Positions 35,612-44,717 are shown, counted from the stretch's first letter. The stretch: 64,000 bases of DNA from Candidatus Kapaibacterium sp. (GCA_026003495.1 BPHK01000001.1:1902001-1966000), one strand, 5' to 3'. Translations and numbers: made by a program. The notes: generated by a model from the sequence alone, not told the origin.

Positions 35612-37689
35612 GTCAGAACCTCCACTTGTGGTAGTGTTTGCGTGCTTCGGTTACTCCACGAGAGCTTCTTGACCCAGAGAATTCCATACGAGCCTCCAAA
35701 GCGAAAGATCAGCACGTCCCCTTCTCGCACTGTCGGTCTATTTGTCCATCGTGCAGGATTGAACGTGCAGGCATATTGGTTGAACAGCTCGCATATGTCC
35801 ATCGGGAGGCCGAATACATTCTGCGCAACAATGTTGAATTCAACCCTTGAGGAAGATCCCGTTGCGAGCACTGCAGACGTGATGTTCGCATCGTTCGGCG
35901 GTGGGCCGACCGTTACAAGCTGTTCGACATAAATTTCGACGGAATCGGTTCTCCCGTCGAGTTGCTCGCCAATCAACAGCCTGTTGTCCCGTTCGCTCTG
36001 GACGATGTTGATCGTGATGTAGTAGTGTGCGCCATTGGCATCCTGTGCACCAAATTCATAGAGCACTGCCGTCGCCTTGCTGGAGCACTCGACGTCCAGG
36101 CTCGCGTATCCGAATACTGGAACGAATGCAGATTGATTTCCGCTGCGAAGAGCTATCGACGCTCGGAAATTTCGCTGCTCCGGGGCACACCGCCCGAGTG
36201 GGTAGACTGCCGCCTGCGTTGGGATGAAGCGAACGGTGAGGCACACCGTGCTATCTGGTCTGACGATGACGTTTGGCTGTTGCTGCTTCCCGCTTTCAAA
36301 GACGAAGAGCCCGCTTGACTGCTGGAGTTCTGCATCGAGGCTGAGATCACAGCCGCTCGTGTTGCGGATGCAGAGCGTCCCAGTGCTCCGGAGCGGATCG
36401 TCGCGCAGGATACAGTTTTCGAGTGTATCTGGCTCATACCCCCTCGGCCCGAGGCGGAAGAGCGTCGAGCGCGCCGAGTCGATCTCGAAGCGTGGTGTGG
36501 CGCTTGTGGCAGTTACGTCGACGGTGATCATACTGTCGCACAGCTGCAATCCCTGTGCAGTTTGACGGAAGATGCGAATGACAAACCTTTCTCGATAGGG
36601 GCGCGACCCGCGGGGAGCAAAGCGTATCTGGAGAGAATCGAGCCGTTGCCCAGCATAGAGGTAGAGACTTTGCCCAGACGTTGCATTGAGCGCTACGATG
36701 CTCAGCTCGGAGGGATCGGTTTGCTGATTTGGCTGCACCACAAGGCGATAGCTACACTGCGTATTCGGATTGAGGAAGTCCACGCGCAGCGTTGTATCGC
36801 GGACCGTTCCAATGCACGCAGTCAGATTGACGGCATACTGCTTGCCGCTTACGGGACAGTCGCATTGCAGCTGCGGACGGATGTGTAGCTCGAACGGGAA
36901 GGTGCAATCCCAGCATGGACTACCATTTGGCTGAGTGACAACGATCGTTACTCCGAGCACGGTATCGAGCGTCGTCGCTGTCGGCGCTGCGGCGACGGTA
37001 AACTCGATGCGATATGGCTGACCCTGCGGCACTGCGGCAGGAATCGGCACAGGCGGACCGTTGCCGATTCGTACCCGAACGATCACCTGCACCCCCGGCG
37101 GGAGCGGACGATCGAAGGTCACCTGTTGGACGACCACATCAGCATCGGTCTGCACGAAATCCCCTTGCGCCACCGTATCGGCTTGCCCTGGTGCTACTGT
37201 CACCTTCAGCGGAGAACATTGCACCGATTGATTACACACGAGGGGGATACGGCGAATTAGGGTGAGCATAACCGAGGTCGGCCCGCACGGAACGATCGTA
37301 TCGAGCCGAAAATCCCCGTTTTTCTGAAATCCGCGATATGCCGGATCTGGCGGTGGGATGGTCTTGAGGAGCACGAGTGCATTCTCATTTGCAACGGGCA
37401 CCGGAATGCTGAACGATACGTATCCGGGCGAACCGCCGCTGCCGGTATAGGCTTGCTGCGCACCAGGCACACGTGCGAACGCTGCCTCAATCGCTGCTTG
37501 CGACGAGCCACGTTCGACAATTACCCACTGGACTAAGACACCGTTGAGCGGCTGTCCGCTTTGATCACGGACGACGACCACAACCGGCGTACTGACTACT
37601 TCCGCAGTTGGCTCTACCGGACTTTGGCACGACCACTGCACCAGAAGCCATACAGCCGCAAACGTAATCCATGCACTACGGCGTACCAT
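35593..37689 (-). CDS. Large lipoprotein with Ig/ASH-like domains, unknown function
   Basis: The ATG at 37689 is chosen because GAGGT lies just upstream and a lipoprotein-like signal follows (ITFAAVWLLVQWSC). 698 residues: a big-Ig/CRD-like beta domain (VVVRDQSGQPLNGVLVQWVI), several beta-sandwich segments with paired cysteines (CDCPVSGKQYAV, GSPCWDCTFPF), and a choice-of-anchor/ASH-like domain (LCIRNTSGCDLSL, VCLTVRFIPTQAAVYPLG). No enzymatic motif. It lies between an outer-membrane barrel gene (20 bases upstream) and the PD40-OmpA-like gene, with which it overlaps, so the three probably make one envelope assembly. Confidence 0.65.
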   Translation of the reverse strand: MVRRSAWITFAAVWLLVQWSCQSPVEPTAEVVSTPVVVVVRDQSGQPLNGVLVQWVIVERGSSQAAIEAAFARVPGAQQAYTGSGGSPGYVSFSIPVPVANENALVLLKTIPPPDPAYRGFQKNGDFRLDTIVPCGPTSVMLTLIRRIPLVCNQSVQCSPLKVTVAPGQADTVAQGDFVQTDADVVVQQVTFDRPLPPGVQVIVRVRIGNGPPVPIPAAVPQGQPYRIEFTVAAAPTATTLDTVLGVTIVVTQPNGSPCWDCTFPFELHIRPQLQCDCPVSGKQYAVNLTACIGTVRDTTLRVDFLNPNTQCSYRLVVQPNQQTDPSELSIVALNATSGQSLYLYAGQRLDSLQIRFAPRGSRPYRERFVIRIFRQTAQGLQLCDSMITVDVTATSATPRFEIDSARSTLFRLGPRGYEPDTLENCILRDDPLRSTGTLCIRNTSGCDLSLDAELQQSSGLFVFESGKQQQPNVIVRPDSTVCLTVRFIPTQAAVYPLGRCAPEQRNFRASIALRSGNQSAFVPVFGYASLDVECSSKATAVLYEFGAQDANGAHYYITINIVQSERDNRLLIGEQLDGRTDSVEIYVEQLVTVGPPPNDANITSAVLATGSSSRVEFNIVAQNVFGLPMDICELFNQYACTFNPARWTNRPTVREGDVLIFRFGGSYGILWVKKLSWSNRSTQTLPQVEVLTCYPFN

Positions 37690-37709
37690 AGAGAGACCTC
37701 GCAGGATGT

Positions 37710-38780
37710 TCAGAATCGGAAATGCACACCAACCTTGAACAGCACACAGTGGAGCCGAGCGGTGTTGACAACGTAGTTGTTTGGCGCATCCACGGAAGGC
37801 GGACAGATTGCGCATGGCGTTCGCACGTTGAGTCGCTGGTAGCGGTACGCAACAGCGATCACCAGCCACTTCCAGGCAGTCGTTCCCGCTCCCGCTCCGA
37901 GGAACCATTGGCTGTAGTCTTCAGGATTGAGCGAGGGGTCTTTTCCAGCACCAGCGAAGTCTGTGTTCAGAAACGTTCCTCCTTCGAGGAAAAGAAATGG
38001 CTGCCAGCCAGTTGATTGCTCCCGGTAGTCCACTACGTACGCTGCCGAGGGATCGAGCTGTGTATAAGGCACAGGGACTTCGCGATAGTCATCGCTGAGC
38101 ACGAAAGGTGTTTGCTCGTTGAACGTGCACGAGTCGGGTCGGTAGCCCGCAGTACGTGTGATTTCGCCTTGCGGCGAAAACCAATAGCGAAGCTGCCCGC
38201 CGAGCGGAATTCGCCAGCGCGCGCCATCAGAACTTGCTCCTGCCAAAAACCCGAGCGCCCATCGCTTCCCAAGCCACGTCCCAAACGGCGCAACAACAAC
38301 TTCGAGCGACGGGAAAAGCTGCGATGAACCAATCCTCCGCACTGAGGTATCTTTCCCCGTTACGCCGCCAATTGCATGCACCTCGACAAACGATGCCGAT
38401 GGTTCTGGTGGTCGCACACGGCGCTCGTACTGCCGCACGGGCAATATCGGAAAAATGCGCGGGTGGTCATCAAGCCCCAAGCCGACCGTCCCTGCTTCGA
38501 GAATACTGGTCACTGGCACGAGGGTATCGCGGCAGCTACCGCCGACCAGATACTGAATGCGCACTGCTTGCGTGACGCCATCGGGCAGAAAGCTCCGCAC
38601 CAGCGACCGACACTGCTCGATACGAACGCGATCGCGGAGCAACACGTAGAGCTGCTGGCCATCCTTCGATGCGTGCCCCGGAAGCGGGCAATCCCGGCAA
38701 TCCTGCGCACAAGCCGCCGCGTTCAACAAAAGAATTACCACCACGACCGACGGAATCCTCCGTGTCAGCATACGTCGCAT
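37710..38780 (-). CDS. Outer-membrane beta-barrel protein, unknown function
   Basis: The start at 38780 is preceded by GGAGG at about 7 bases and gives a signal peptide (TRRIPSVVVVILLLNAAACAQ). The upstream in-frame start at 38795 would cover that site. 356 residues: a short N-terminal periplasmic region with Cys pairs (CRDCPLPGH), then strands rich in aromatic and Gly residues, ending in the Phe-terminated strand RLHCVLFKVGVHFRF expected for BAM-inserted barrels. First gene of a three-gene leftward operon, divergent from selD. Confidence 0.65.
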   Translation of the reverse strand: MRRMLTRRIPSVVVVILLLNAAACAQDCRDCPLPGHASKDGQQLYVLLRDRVRIEQCRSLVRSFLPDGVTQAVRIQYLVGGSCRDTLVPVTSILEAGTVGLGLDDHPRIFPILPVRQYERRVRPPEPSASFVEVHAIGGVTGKDTSVRRIGSSQLFPSLEVVVAPFGTWLGKRWALGFLAGASSDGARWRIPLGGQLRYWFSPQGEITRTAGYRPDSCTFNEQTPFVLSDDYREVPVPYTQLDPSAAYVVDYREQSTGWQPFLFLEGGTFLNTDFAGAGKDPSLNPEDYSQWFLGAGAGTTAWKWLVIAVAYRYQRLNVRTPCAICPPSVDAPNNYVVNTARLHCVLFKVGVHFRF

Positions 38781-38944
38781 GAGCCTATCCTCCAATGACC
38801 ACTGCGAACTTAGGGCGCATTGCCTACGGAATACAACGACGAGAACCTTCCTACTCTACCGACCGCACTCCACGCACAGGCCCGAGGCATATCTGTAATT
38901 TGCAAGTGGCCACTTGCTCTCCTCAAGACTTCGAGCCATCGCCC
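38781..38944. other. Divergent intergenic region between the beta-barrel gene and selD
   Basis: 164 bases. It carries the ribosome-binding site of the leftward gene at its left edge. The selD frame is open through most of it, so selD might start earlier (38795), but the extra 50 codons look unlike SelD. TAATTTGC at 38896-38903 is only a partial promoter match. Confidence 0.4.
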
Positions 38945-40129
38945 ATGGATGCAAAGCGTTCCTCTGTTCGATTAACTGAGTACAGCCATGGTGCTGGATG
39001 CGGCTGCAAACTCAGTCCTCGCATTCTTGAAGAGATTCTGCGTGGACAAACTACCAGCCGACGAACGCATCCAGAGTTGCTCGTCGGCAATGACACGCAC
39101 GACGATGCCGCCGTGCTCGATTTAGGCAATGGCACCGGACTAGTCAGCACAACGGACTTTTTCATGCCGATTGTGGACGATCCGTACCAGTTCGGACGCA
39201 TTGCCTCTGCAAATGCGATCAGCGACGTTTACGCAATGGGAGGCATGCCTTTGTTGGCGCTCGGCATCCTTGGATGGCCAATAGAAAAGCTCGGACCGGA
39301 CGTCGCCGCAGAAGTTGTACGCGGAAGCCGCGACATTTGCGACGAAGCCGGTATTCCACTTGCTGGCGGCCATAGCATTGACGCCCCCGAGCCAATCTAC
39401 GGCTTAGCTGTCAGCGGGATCGTCGAGCTGCCGTACGTCAAACGAAACTCAGGCGCCATGCCCGGCGACAACGTGTATTTGACCAAACCGCTCGGCATCG
39501 GTGTGGTGACAACCGCACAAAAGCGTGGCATCGCCCGCCCAAAGGACATCGAACACGCCATCGGCTGGATGACCACGCTCAATCGGCTCGGTCCGATCCT
39601 TGCACGAACGGAAGGTGTGTCCGCAATGACCGACGTCACGGGGTTCGGGTTGCTCGGGCATCTGCTCGAAATCGCACGGTCGAGCAACGTCCTCATCGAG
39701 CTGGAGTGGGACGCTGTCCCTGTTCTCCCCTGGATAGATGCGTACATTGACATGGACGCAATCCCTGGTGGCACACGCCGCAACTGGTTCAGCTATGGCC
39801 ACCTGGTCGGTCTTGCCCAGGACTTTGTACCCCACTACACTCGGAAATCTGGCGAGTCACCGTTCGATAGTCGTTCGTTGGAGGAACAGTGGGCAGTCTA
39901 TAAGCGCATCCTCGCCATCGCATGCGATCCGCAAACGAGTGGCGGCTTGCTCGTCTGCGTCTCCGAAGAGTGGGGCGGAACAGAAGCAGTCGAGGAGATT
40001 TTTCGCTCGTATGGACTCAGCGAGCTTGCCTTCCCCATCGGCAAGTGCTACCCCCGTGAAGCTGGCGATCCCTACGTTGTCTTACCCGTCTATTTACCTG
40101 ACCAACATCCTCGCGAGATTGAACGATGA
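38945..40129 (+). CDS. selD: Selenide, water dikinase (selenophosphate synthetase), Cys form
   Basis: Makes selenophosphate from selenide and ATP for selenocysteine or selenouridine. From the ATG at 38945 the product has 394 residues. The Gly-rich N-terminal motif GAGCGCKLSP contains the catalytic Cys (Cys, not Sec) and Lys. Further family motifs: HDDAAV, TTDFFMPIVDDPYQFGRIAS, NAISDVYAMGG, DVTGFGLLGHLLE and CDPQTSGGLL. No selA, selB or tRNA-Sec was seen in the window. It overlaps pntA by 4 bases. Confidence 0.95.
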   Translation: MDAKRSSVRLTEYSHGAGCGCKLSPRILEEILRGQTTSRRTHPELLVGNDTHDDAAVLDLGNGTGLVSTTDFFMPIVDDPYQFGRIASANAISDVYAMGGMPLLALGILGWPIEKLGPDVAAEVVRGSRDICDEAGIPLAGGHSIDAPEPIYGLAVSGIVELPYVKRNSGAMPGDNVYLTKPLGIGVVTTAQKRGIARPKDIEHAIGWMTTLNRLGPILARTEGVSAMTDVTGFGLLGHLLEIARSSNVLIELEWDAVPVLPWIDAYIDMDAIPGGTRRNWFSYGHLVGLAQDFVPHYTRKSGESPFDSRSLEEQWAVYKRILAIACDPQTSGGLLVCVSEEWGGTEAVEEIFRSYGLSELAFPIGKCYPREAGDPYVVLPVYLPDQHPREIER

Positions 40130-41214
40130 CAATCGGCATCCTTGCGGAGCATCGCTACAACCCGCTCGAACGCCGCGTCGCGCTTGTCCCTGAATCGGTC
40201 AAGCGTTTAGTCGAGCGTGGCTTCCGCGTTGCGATCGAATCTGGCGCAGGAGAACCGGCATACTACGCCGACGAGCTCTACGCACAAGCAGGTGCAACGA
40301 TTCTCGATCGCGATGCCCTCCTGGCCCAAGCAGAACTCCTCTGCACGCTCACGTTCCCCGCTGCAATTGCTGCTCAGATCCGCAGCGGGCAAACGCTCAT
40401 CACGCTGGCGCAGCGGTGGAAACACGCCGAACTGATTGCCGAGCTCCTTGCGCGTGGAGTCCGCATTCTGGCGCTCGAGCAAATACCGCGCACCAGCCGT
40501 GCACAAGCGATGGACGTTCTCAGCTCGATGGCTACTGTCGCCGGATACGTCGCTGCACTCATCGCTGCGGAAAAGCTCCCACGCTTTTTCCCTATGTCCA
40601 TAACGGCTGCCGGGACAATTCCCCCTGCTGAATGCGTGGTCATCGGTGCCGGTGTTGCCGGACTGCAAGCAATCGCGACCGCACGGCGATTGGGTGCGCA
40701 AGTTTTCGGCTACGACGTTCGTCCTGCAGCGCAGGAGCAAATTCTCAGTCTCGGCGCACGCCCGATCGCAATTGACATCGGCACAACCGACACAGAAACC
40801 AGCAGCGGCTATGCTCGCCAGCTCGGCCCAGAGCAGCTCGAGCGTCAGCGCCAAGGGCTGGCGCCGTACATCGCGCGTGCAGACGTTGTCATCACAACGG
40901 CTGCTGTCCCTGGCACACGCGCACCGCTTCTTCTGACTCGCTCGATGCTCGATGCGATGAAGCCAGGCTCGGTCGTCATTGACCTTGCAGCTGAAAGCGG
41001 CGGGAACACCGAAGCAACTCAGCCCGGCCAGGACGTCACACTCCCAAACGGAGTGACGATCGCTGCGCCGCTCCTGCTCCCTGCACACCTACCCCAGCAT
41101 GCATCCGCACTCTTTTCACGGAATCTTACGAACCTGCTGCTTCTGTTTGTGACGCCGGAGGGCATCCACGCTGAAAGCGACGACGAGATCATCCGCGCAC
41201 TCGTGCTCAGCTAA
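40126..41214 (+). CDS. pntA: NAD(P) transhydrogenase subunit alpha (PntAA-like), without adjacent partner subunits
   Basis: 362 residues with the alanine dehydrogenase/PNT N-terminal domain (ILAEHRYNPLERRVALVPES) and NAD-binding domain (VVIGAGVAGLQAIATARRLG, YDVRPAAQEQ). The segment VVIDLAAESGGNTEATQPGQ is characteristic of transhydrogenase alpha rather than alanine dehydrogenase. The soluble subunit needs the membrane subunits PntAB and PntB to couple hydride transfer to proton movement, and neither is next to it; yebC follows. They may be elsewhere, or this subunit may serve another reaction. Its ATGA start overlaps selD. Confidence 0.85.
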   Translation: MTIGILAEHRYNPLERRVALVPESVKRLVERGFRVAIESGAGEPAYYADELYAQAGATILDRDALLAQAELLCTLTFPAAIAAQIRSGQTLITLAQRWKHAELIAELLARGVRILALEQIPRTSRAQAMDVLSSMATVAGYVAALIAAEKLPRFFPMSITAAGTIPPAECVVIGAGVAGLQAIATARRLGAQVFGYDVRPAAQEQILSLGARPIAIDIGTTDTETSSGYARQLGPEQLERQRQGLAPYIARADVVITTAAVPGTRAPLLLTRSMLDAMKPGSVVIDLAAESGGNTEATQPGQDVTLPNGVTIAAPLLLPAHLPQHASALFSRNLTNLLLLFVTPEGIHAESDDEIIRALVLS

Positions 41215-41272
41215 ATCCAAGCAACGGCCTCTTTCTGCCAAGCAAGCACCGTGCATGTGCACGTAGCTGCGG

Positions 41273-41280
41273 TAACTTTG
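41273..41280 (+). promoter_or_regulatory. TAnnTTTG promoter -7 element before yebC
   Basis: TAACTTTG ends 28 bases before the yebC ATG at 41308. No -33 match seen. Confidence 0.4.
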
Positions 41281-41307
41281 CATGATGAAACAATCGCTCT
41301 GACATCA

Positions 41308-42021
41308 ATGGGCAGAATCTTCGAAAAGCGAAAAGCAAAGATGTTTGCCCGCTACGACCGCATGGCAAAGACCTTTACGCGGATCGGGCGGGAAATCACC
41401 ATTGCCGTCAAACTTGGCGGCGCTGATCCTGCTGGCAATCCACGGCTCCGCGCCGCTCTGCAGGAAGCGCGCGCCAATAACATGCCGAAAGACCGCGTCG
41501 AAGCAGCAATCCAGCGTGCGCTCGGACGCCAAGCTGATAACCTGCAAGAAGTGCTCTACGAAGGCTATGCTCCCCACGGTGTGGCACTGATGATCGAGAC
41601 CGCAACCGATAATCCCACTCGCACCGTGGCGAACTTACGGAGCTACTTCAACAAATACGGAGGTTCACTTGCTCAAAGCGGGGCCGTCGAGTTCCTCTTC
41701 CAGCGGCGCGGCGTCTTCAAAGTACCGCTCGGTGCAATGCCGCGCGAGGAAATGGAACTGCTGCTGATCGAAGCAGGCGCCGACGACATCGAGTTCGACG
41801 CCGATGACAACATGCTCATCGCCTATAGCACCTTTGAAGACTTCGGACGGATGCAGCGCGCACTCGAAGAGCGGGGCGTCGAACTGCAGCTTGCACAACT
41901 TCAGTGGGTTCCTCTTTCGACCGTCAGCTTGTCCGACGAACAGATGGACGATGTTGCTCGACTCATCGAACATATCGAGCAGGACGACGACGTCCAGCAC
42001 GTCTATCACAACATTGCCTGA
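41308..42021 (+). CDS. YebC/PmpR-family protein (TACO1-like)
   Basis: 237 residues from the ATG at 41308, chosen because it follows the promoter element and gives a usual start. Domains 1-3 of the family are visible: RAKMFARYDRMAKTFTRIGR-type N-terminus (the common AGHSKWANIKHRK motif is reduced to GRIFEKRKAKMF), AALQEARANNMPKDRVEAAI, YEGYAPHGVALMIETATDNP, NLRSYFNKYGGSLAQSGAVE. YebC-type proteins bind DNA and, by newer evidence in other bacteria, aid translation of proline stretches. The last 16 bases overlap the convergent kdsB. Confidence 0.92.
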   Translation: MGRIFEKRKAKMFARYDRMAKTFTRIGREITIAVKLGGADPAGNPRLRAALQEARANNMPKDRVEAAIQRALGRQADNLQEVLYEGYAPHGVALMIETATDNPTRTVANLRSYFNKYGGSLAQSGAVEFLFQRRGVFKVPLGAMPREEMELLLIEAGADDIEFDADDNMLIAYSTFEDFGRMQRALEERGVELQLAQLQWVPLSTVSLSDEQMDDVARLIEHIEQDDDVQHVYHNIA

Positions 42022-42758
42022 CGAGCACGCAAGTACGCACGCACACGCTCTGCATCAGCGGGAGTATCCACAGCAACGAGCACTGCATCGGTCGGCACAC
42101 ACAGGATGACCGCACCATCGAGGAGCAATCGGAGCTGCTCGAGCGATTCAGCACATTCGATCGGATGTGGAGGAAGGTGCGCAAAGCGCTCGAGTGCACG
42201 CCGCCGGTACGCGTAGATGCCGATGTGCTTCCAGTAGAGTGCCAGCTCCCCGACACCGCGCTTCCGATCGGCGGGGATTGGCGCGCGCGAAAAGTAGAGC
42301 GCTGTGCCATCGTTGCGGCAGATGACTTTGCATGTGGTGGGGCTGGTTACTTCTTCCTGATGGGCAATAGCGGTAATGGGCGTTGCGACATCGGCGTGCT
42401 CATTGCGCTCCAGCGCGCCGCGCAGATCGCTCAGAAGCGCTGGTGGCACCAGTGGCTCATCGGCTTGGAGATTGACGATGATTTCCGCGTCGCTATACCA
42501 GCGTTCGACTGCATACGCGATGCGGTCGGTGCCGCTTGGTAGCGCGGCGGGTGTCATGTGCCAGCGGCAGCCGAGCCGCTGGCACTCCCGACCGACGCGT
42601 TCATCATCGGTGAGCACGACGACAGCGTCGAATCCTTCCGCTTCCGTTGCAGCTCGCCAGACGCGTTCGAGCATGGTCTGCCCCTCCAGATCGCAGAGCA
42701 CTTTCCCCGGGAAGCGCTCCGAGCCATAGCGTGCGGGAATTGCAACGATCGAACGCAT
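42006..42758 (-). CDS. kdsB: 3-deoxy-manno-octulosonate cytidylyltransferase
   Basis: Makes CMP-Kdo for lipid A-core synthesis, which implies a Kdo-containing LPS. The ATG at 42758 gives MRSIVAIPARYGSERFPGK, the CTP-binding family start. Further motifs: PSGTDRIAYAVERW, IIVNLQADEPLVP and LYFSRAPIPADR, then LYWKHIGIYAYRRRALERF. 250 residues is normal. It begins 9 bases after the gcvT stop, so the two are probably one unit. The 3' end overlaps yebC by 16 bases. Confidence 0.95.
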   Translation of the reverse strand: MRSIVAIPARYGSERFPGKVLCDLEGQTMLERVWRAATEAEGFDAVVVLTDDERVGRECQRLGCRWHMTPAALPSGTDRIAYAVERWYSDAEIIVNLQADEPLVPPALLSDLRGALERNEHADVATPITAIAHQEEVTSPTTCKVICRNDGTALYFSRAPIPADRKRGVGELALYWKHIGIYAYRRRALERFAHLPPHPIECAESLEQLRLLLDGAVILCVPTDAVLVAVDTPADAERVRAYLRARQAML

Positions 42759-42767
42759 ACCACGCAC

Positions 42768-43886
42768 TCAGGCTGCTGGGGATGCACTGCTTGGCGGCGG
42801 GTAGAACGGCAACTTCACAACGTGTGCACTGCTCGAACGTGTGCCTGCAACAATCTCGAACCGCGTTCCTGGCTCGGCAAGCGCAAGCGGAACATATCCC
42901 ATCCCGATCGGCACACCGAGCGAGGGAGAAATCGAGCCACTGGTGACGTTGCCGACTATGCGTCCATCCTGGACAATCGCGTACCCATGCCGTGGGATGA
43001 ATCGCTCGCTTTCAACGACGAACCCAACGAGTTTGCGCTCAAGACCGCGCTCCTTTTGTTCGAGCAACGCTGTACGTCCGATGAACTCACCTTTCTGGAG
43101 CTTTGTGATCCATCCCAGCCCAGCTTCGAGTGGGGAGGTCGTCTCGTCAATATCGTTCCCGTAGAGGCAGTAGCCTTTCTCGAGCCGAAGCGTGTCGCGT
43201 GCGCCAAGCCCAGCTGGTTCAATACCGTGCGGTGCACCCGACTCCATGATCGCATTCCAGACACGCTCGGCAATAGGTTCCTCCCCGCGGAAGTATAGTT
43301 CGAATCCAAGCTCACCAGTATAGCCGGTGCGTGAGATGATCATTGGCACTCCCGCCAACTCGCCGGCTATGAAGCTGTAGTAGGCCAACTCGGCTAAATC
43401 CATGTCAGTGAGCGGTTGCAGTGTTGCGAGGGATTGGGGACCTTGGACTGCAAGGAGATTGATTTGCTGGCTGACATTCTCGATCGTGACATCGAACGCC
43501 GTGGCATGCGATGCGACCCACTGCCAGTCCTTCTGCTCGCACGCTCCGTTGACAACGAGCATGAAGCTATCCTCCCCAAGCCGATAGACGAGCAAATCAT
43601 CCACGATGCCGCCTGTATCTGTGCACATCGCTGAGTACTGCGCTTTGCCGGGAGTGAGTTTCGATGCATCGTTGACGGTCAGGTACTGCACAAGGTCGAG
43701 CGCTTGTCGGCCGCGGATTTCGAACTCTCCCATGTGCGAAACATCAAACATGCCAACCCGCGTTCGCACAGCAAGATGCTCTGCGAGGATGCCATTCCGG
43801 TAATGGAGCGGCATCTCGAAACCAGCAAAGGGGACAAGCTTTGCTCCCAACCGTTGGTGGAGGTGGTAGAACCGCGTACGTTGCAT
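42768..43886 (-). CDS. gcvT: Aminomethyltransferase, glycine cleavage system T protein
   Basis: Transfers the aminomethyl carbon of glycine from lipoyl-H protein to tetrahydrofolate. 372 residues. Motifs: HQRLGAKLVPFAGFEMPLHY, GMFDVSHMGEFEIRG, QYSAMCTDTGGIVDDLLVYR, SRTGYTGELGFELYF and GLGARDTLRLEKGYCLYGND. GcvH and GcvP are not in the window. A TATCTTTG promoter element lies 32 bases upstream on the minus strand. Confidence 0.96.
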   Translation of the reverse strand: MQRTRFYHLHQRLGAKLVPFAGFEMPLHYRNGILAEHLAVRTRVGMFDVSHMGEFEIRGRQALDLVQYLTVNDASKLTPGKAQYSAMCTDTGGIVDDLLVYRLGEDSFMLVVNGACEQKDWQWVASHATAFDVTIENVSQQINLLAVQGPQSLATLQPLTDMDLAELAYYSFIAGELAGVPMIISRTGYTGELGFELYFRGEEPIAERVWNAIMESGAPHGIEPAGLGARDTLRLEKGYCLYGNDIDETTSPLEAGLGWITKLQKGEFIGRTALLEQKERGLERKLVGFVVESERFIPRHGYAIVQDGRIVGNVTSGSISPSLGVPIGMGYVPLALAEPGTRFEIVAGTRSSSAHVVKLPFYPPPSSASPAA

Positions 43887-43917
43887 TGCGCTCGTCGAGA
43901 ATGGATGAAAACGGGGG

Positions 43918-43925
43918 CAAAGATA
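43918..43925 (-). promoter_or_regulatory. TAnnTTTG promoter -7 element before gcvT
   Basis: On the minus strand TATCTTTG (43925-43918) ends 32 bases before the gcvT ATG at 43886. Confidence 0.45.
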
Positions 43926-43997
43926 CGCTGCATCGTTGCATGCTGCGGGCTATGCTCGCTCGTATTTTGCAGTGGGTTTCTCCTCTTCACGTGCAGT

Positions 43998-44564
43998 ATG
44001 TCACATTCGGTGCTTGTTTGGCTTTTTCTCTGCTGGATGTACAGCCTTGCGCTTGCGGCAACGCCCTACGAGCAACTTCTTGCTCGCATTGCGCACGCGC
44101 GCAGCATTACGTGCACTGCGATTGCCGATGAGGGGGAAACCATCCGCATCGTTGCAACGCGCCAAGGGAAGTTCCGACTCGAAAGCAACGAGCAACAAAT
44201 TGTCTGCAACGGCGAGGTGGTGTGGAACTACCGTCCTGCAACCAAAACGGTGACGATTGCGCCGGTCTCTCAACAAGCTCTCAACGACCTCTTCCGCCTT
44301 GCAGACAAGATCGCAGCAGACTATCGCGCAACGAATGCAACCAGCTCAATGGTCGTCCTGCGTCCGAGCAATCGAGGCGCGATGTACGGCATCGAGCAGC
44401 TCGAGTTACGTTTCCGTGGAAACCGCCTTCACACGGTCACAATTACGCGCGCCAACGGCACCAAACGGTGGCGAATCCGTGCGCTCGAATTCGACCGCTC
44501 CACCAGTGATTCTACGTTCGTCTTCGTGCCCCCTGCCGGCGTCGAGGTCATAGACATGCGGTAG
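43998..44564 (+). CDS. LolA-like outer-membrane lipoprotein carrier
   Basis: The ATG at 43998 gives a signal peptide (SHSVLVWLFLCWMYSLALAA) and a 188-residue protein; the frame is open upstream but overlaps gcvT on the other strand. The mature part has the LolA pattern: YEQLLARIAHARSITCT, GKFRLESNEQQIVCNGEVVW with NYRPATKTVTIAPV, and later ELRFRGNRLHTVTI. LolA ferries lipoproteins across the periplasm, consistent with the many lipoproteins here. Two cysteines flank the first sheet. Possible promoter-like TATTTTGC 28 bases upstream. Confidence 0.75.
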   Translation: MSHSVLVWLFLCWMYSLALAATPYEQLLARIAHARSITCTAIADEGETIRIVATRQGKFRLESNEQQIVCNGEVVWNYRPATKTVTIAPVSQQALNDLFRLADKIAADYRATNATSSMVVLRPSNRGAMYGIEQLELRFRGNRLHTVTITRANGTKRWRIRALEFDRSTSDSTFVFVPPAGVEVIDMR

Positions 44565-44681
44565 ATCGGCATTCCGCAAAGGGGAATCCCACGTTGGCAA
44601 TTTCGGTCGTATGGAATAAGCGCTTGGCTGTTGATTCTGCCACTTGAAGCTTGGCGGAAGGCACTGCGATTTCCTCTACGC

Positions 44682-44689
44682 TACTTTTG
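44682..44689 (+). promoter_or_regulatory. TAnnTTTG promoter -7 element before the membrane glycosyltransferase gene
   Basis: TACTTTTG ends 29 bases before the ATG at 44718. Confidence 0.4.
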
Positions 44690-44717
44690 CTATCCTCAAT
44701 GTTCGGATCACTTCACA

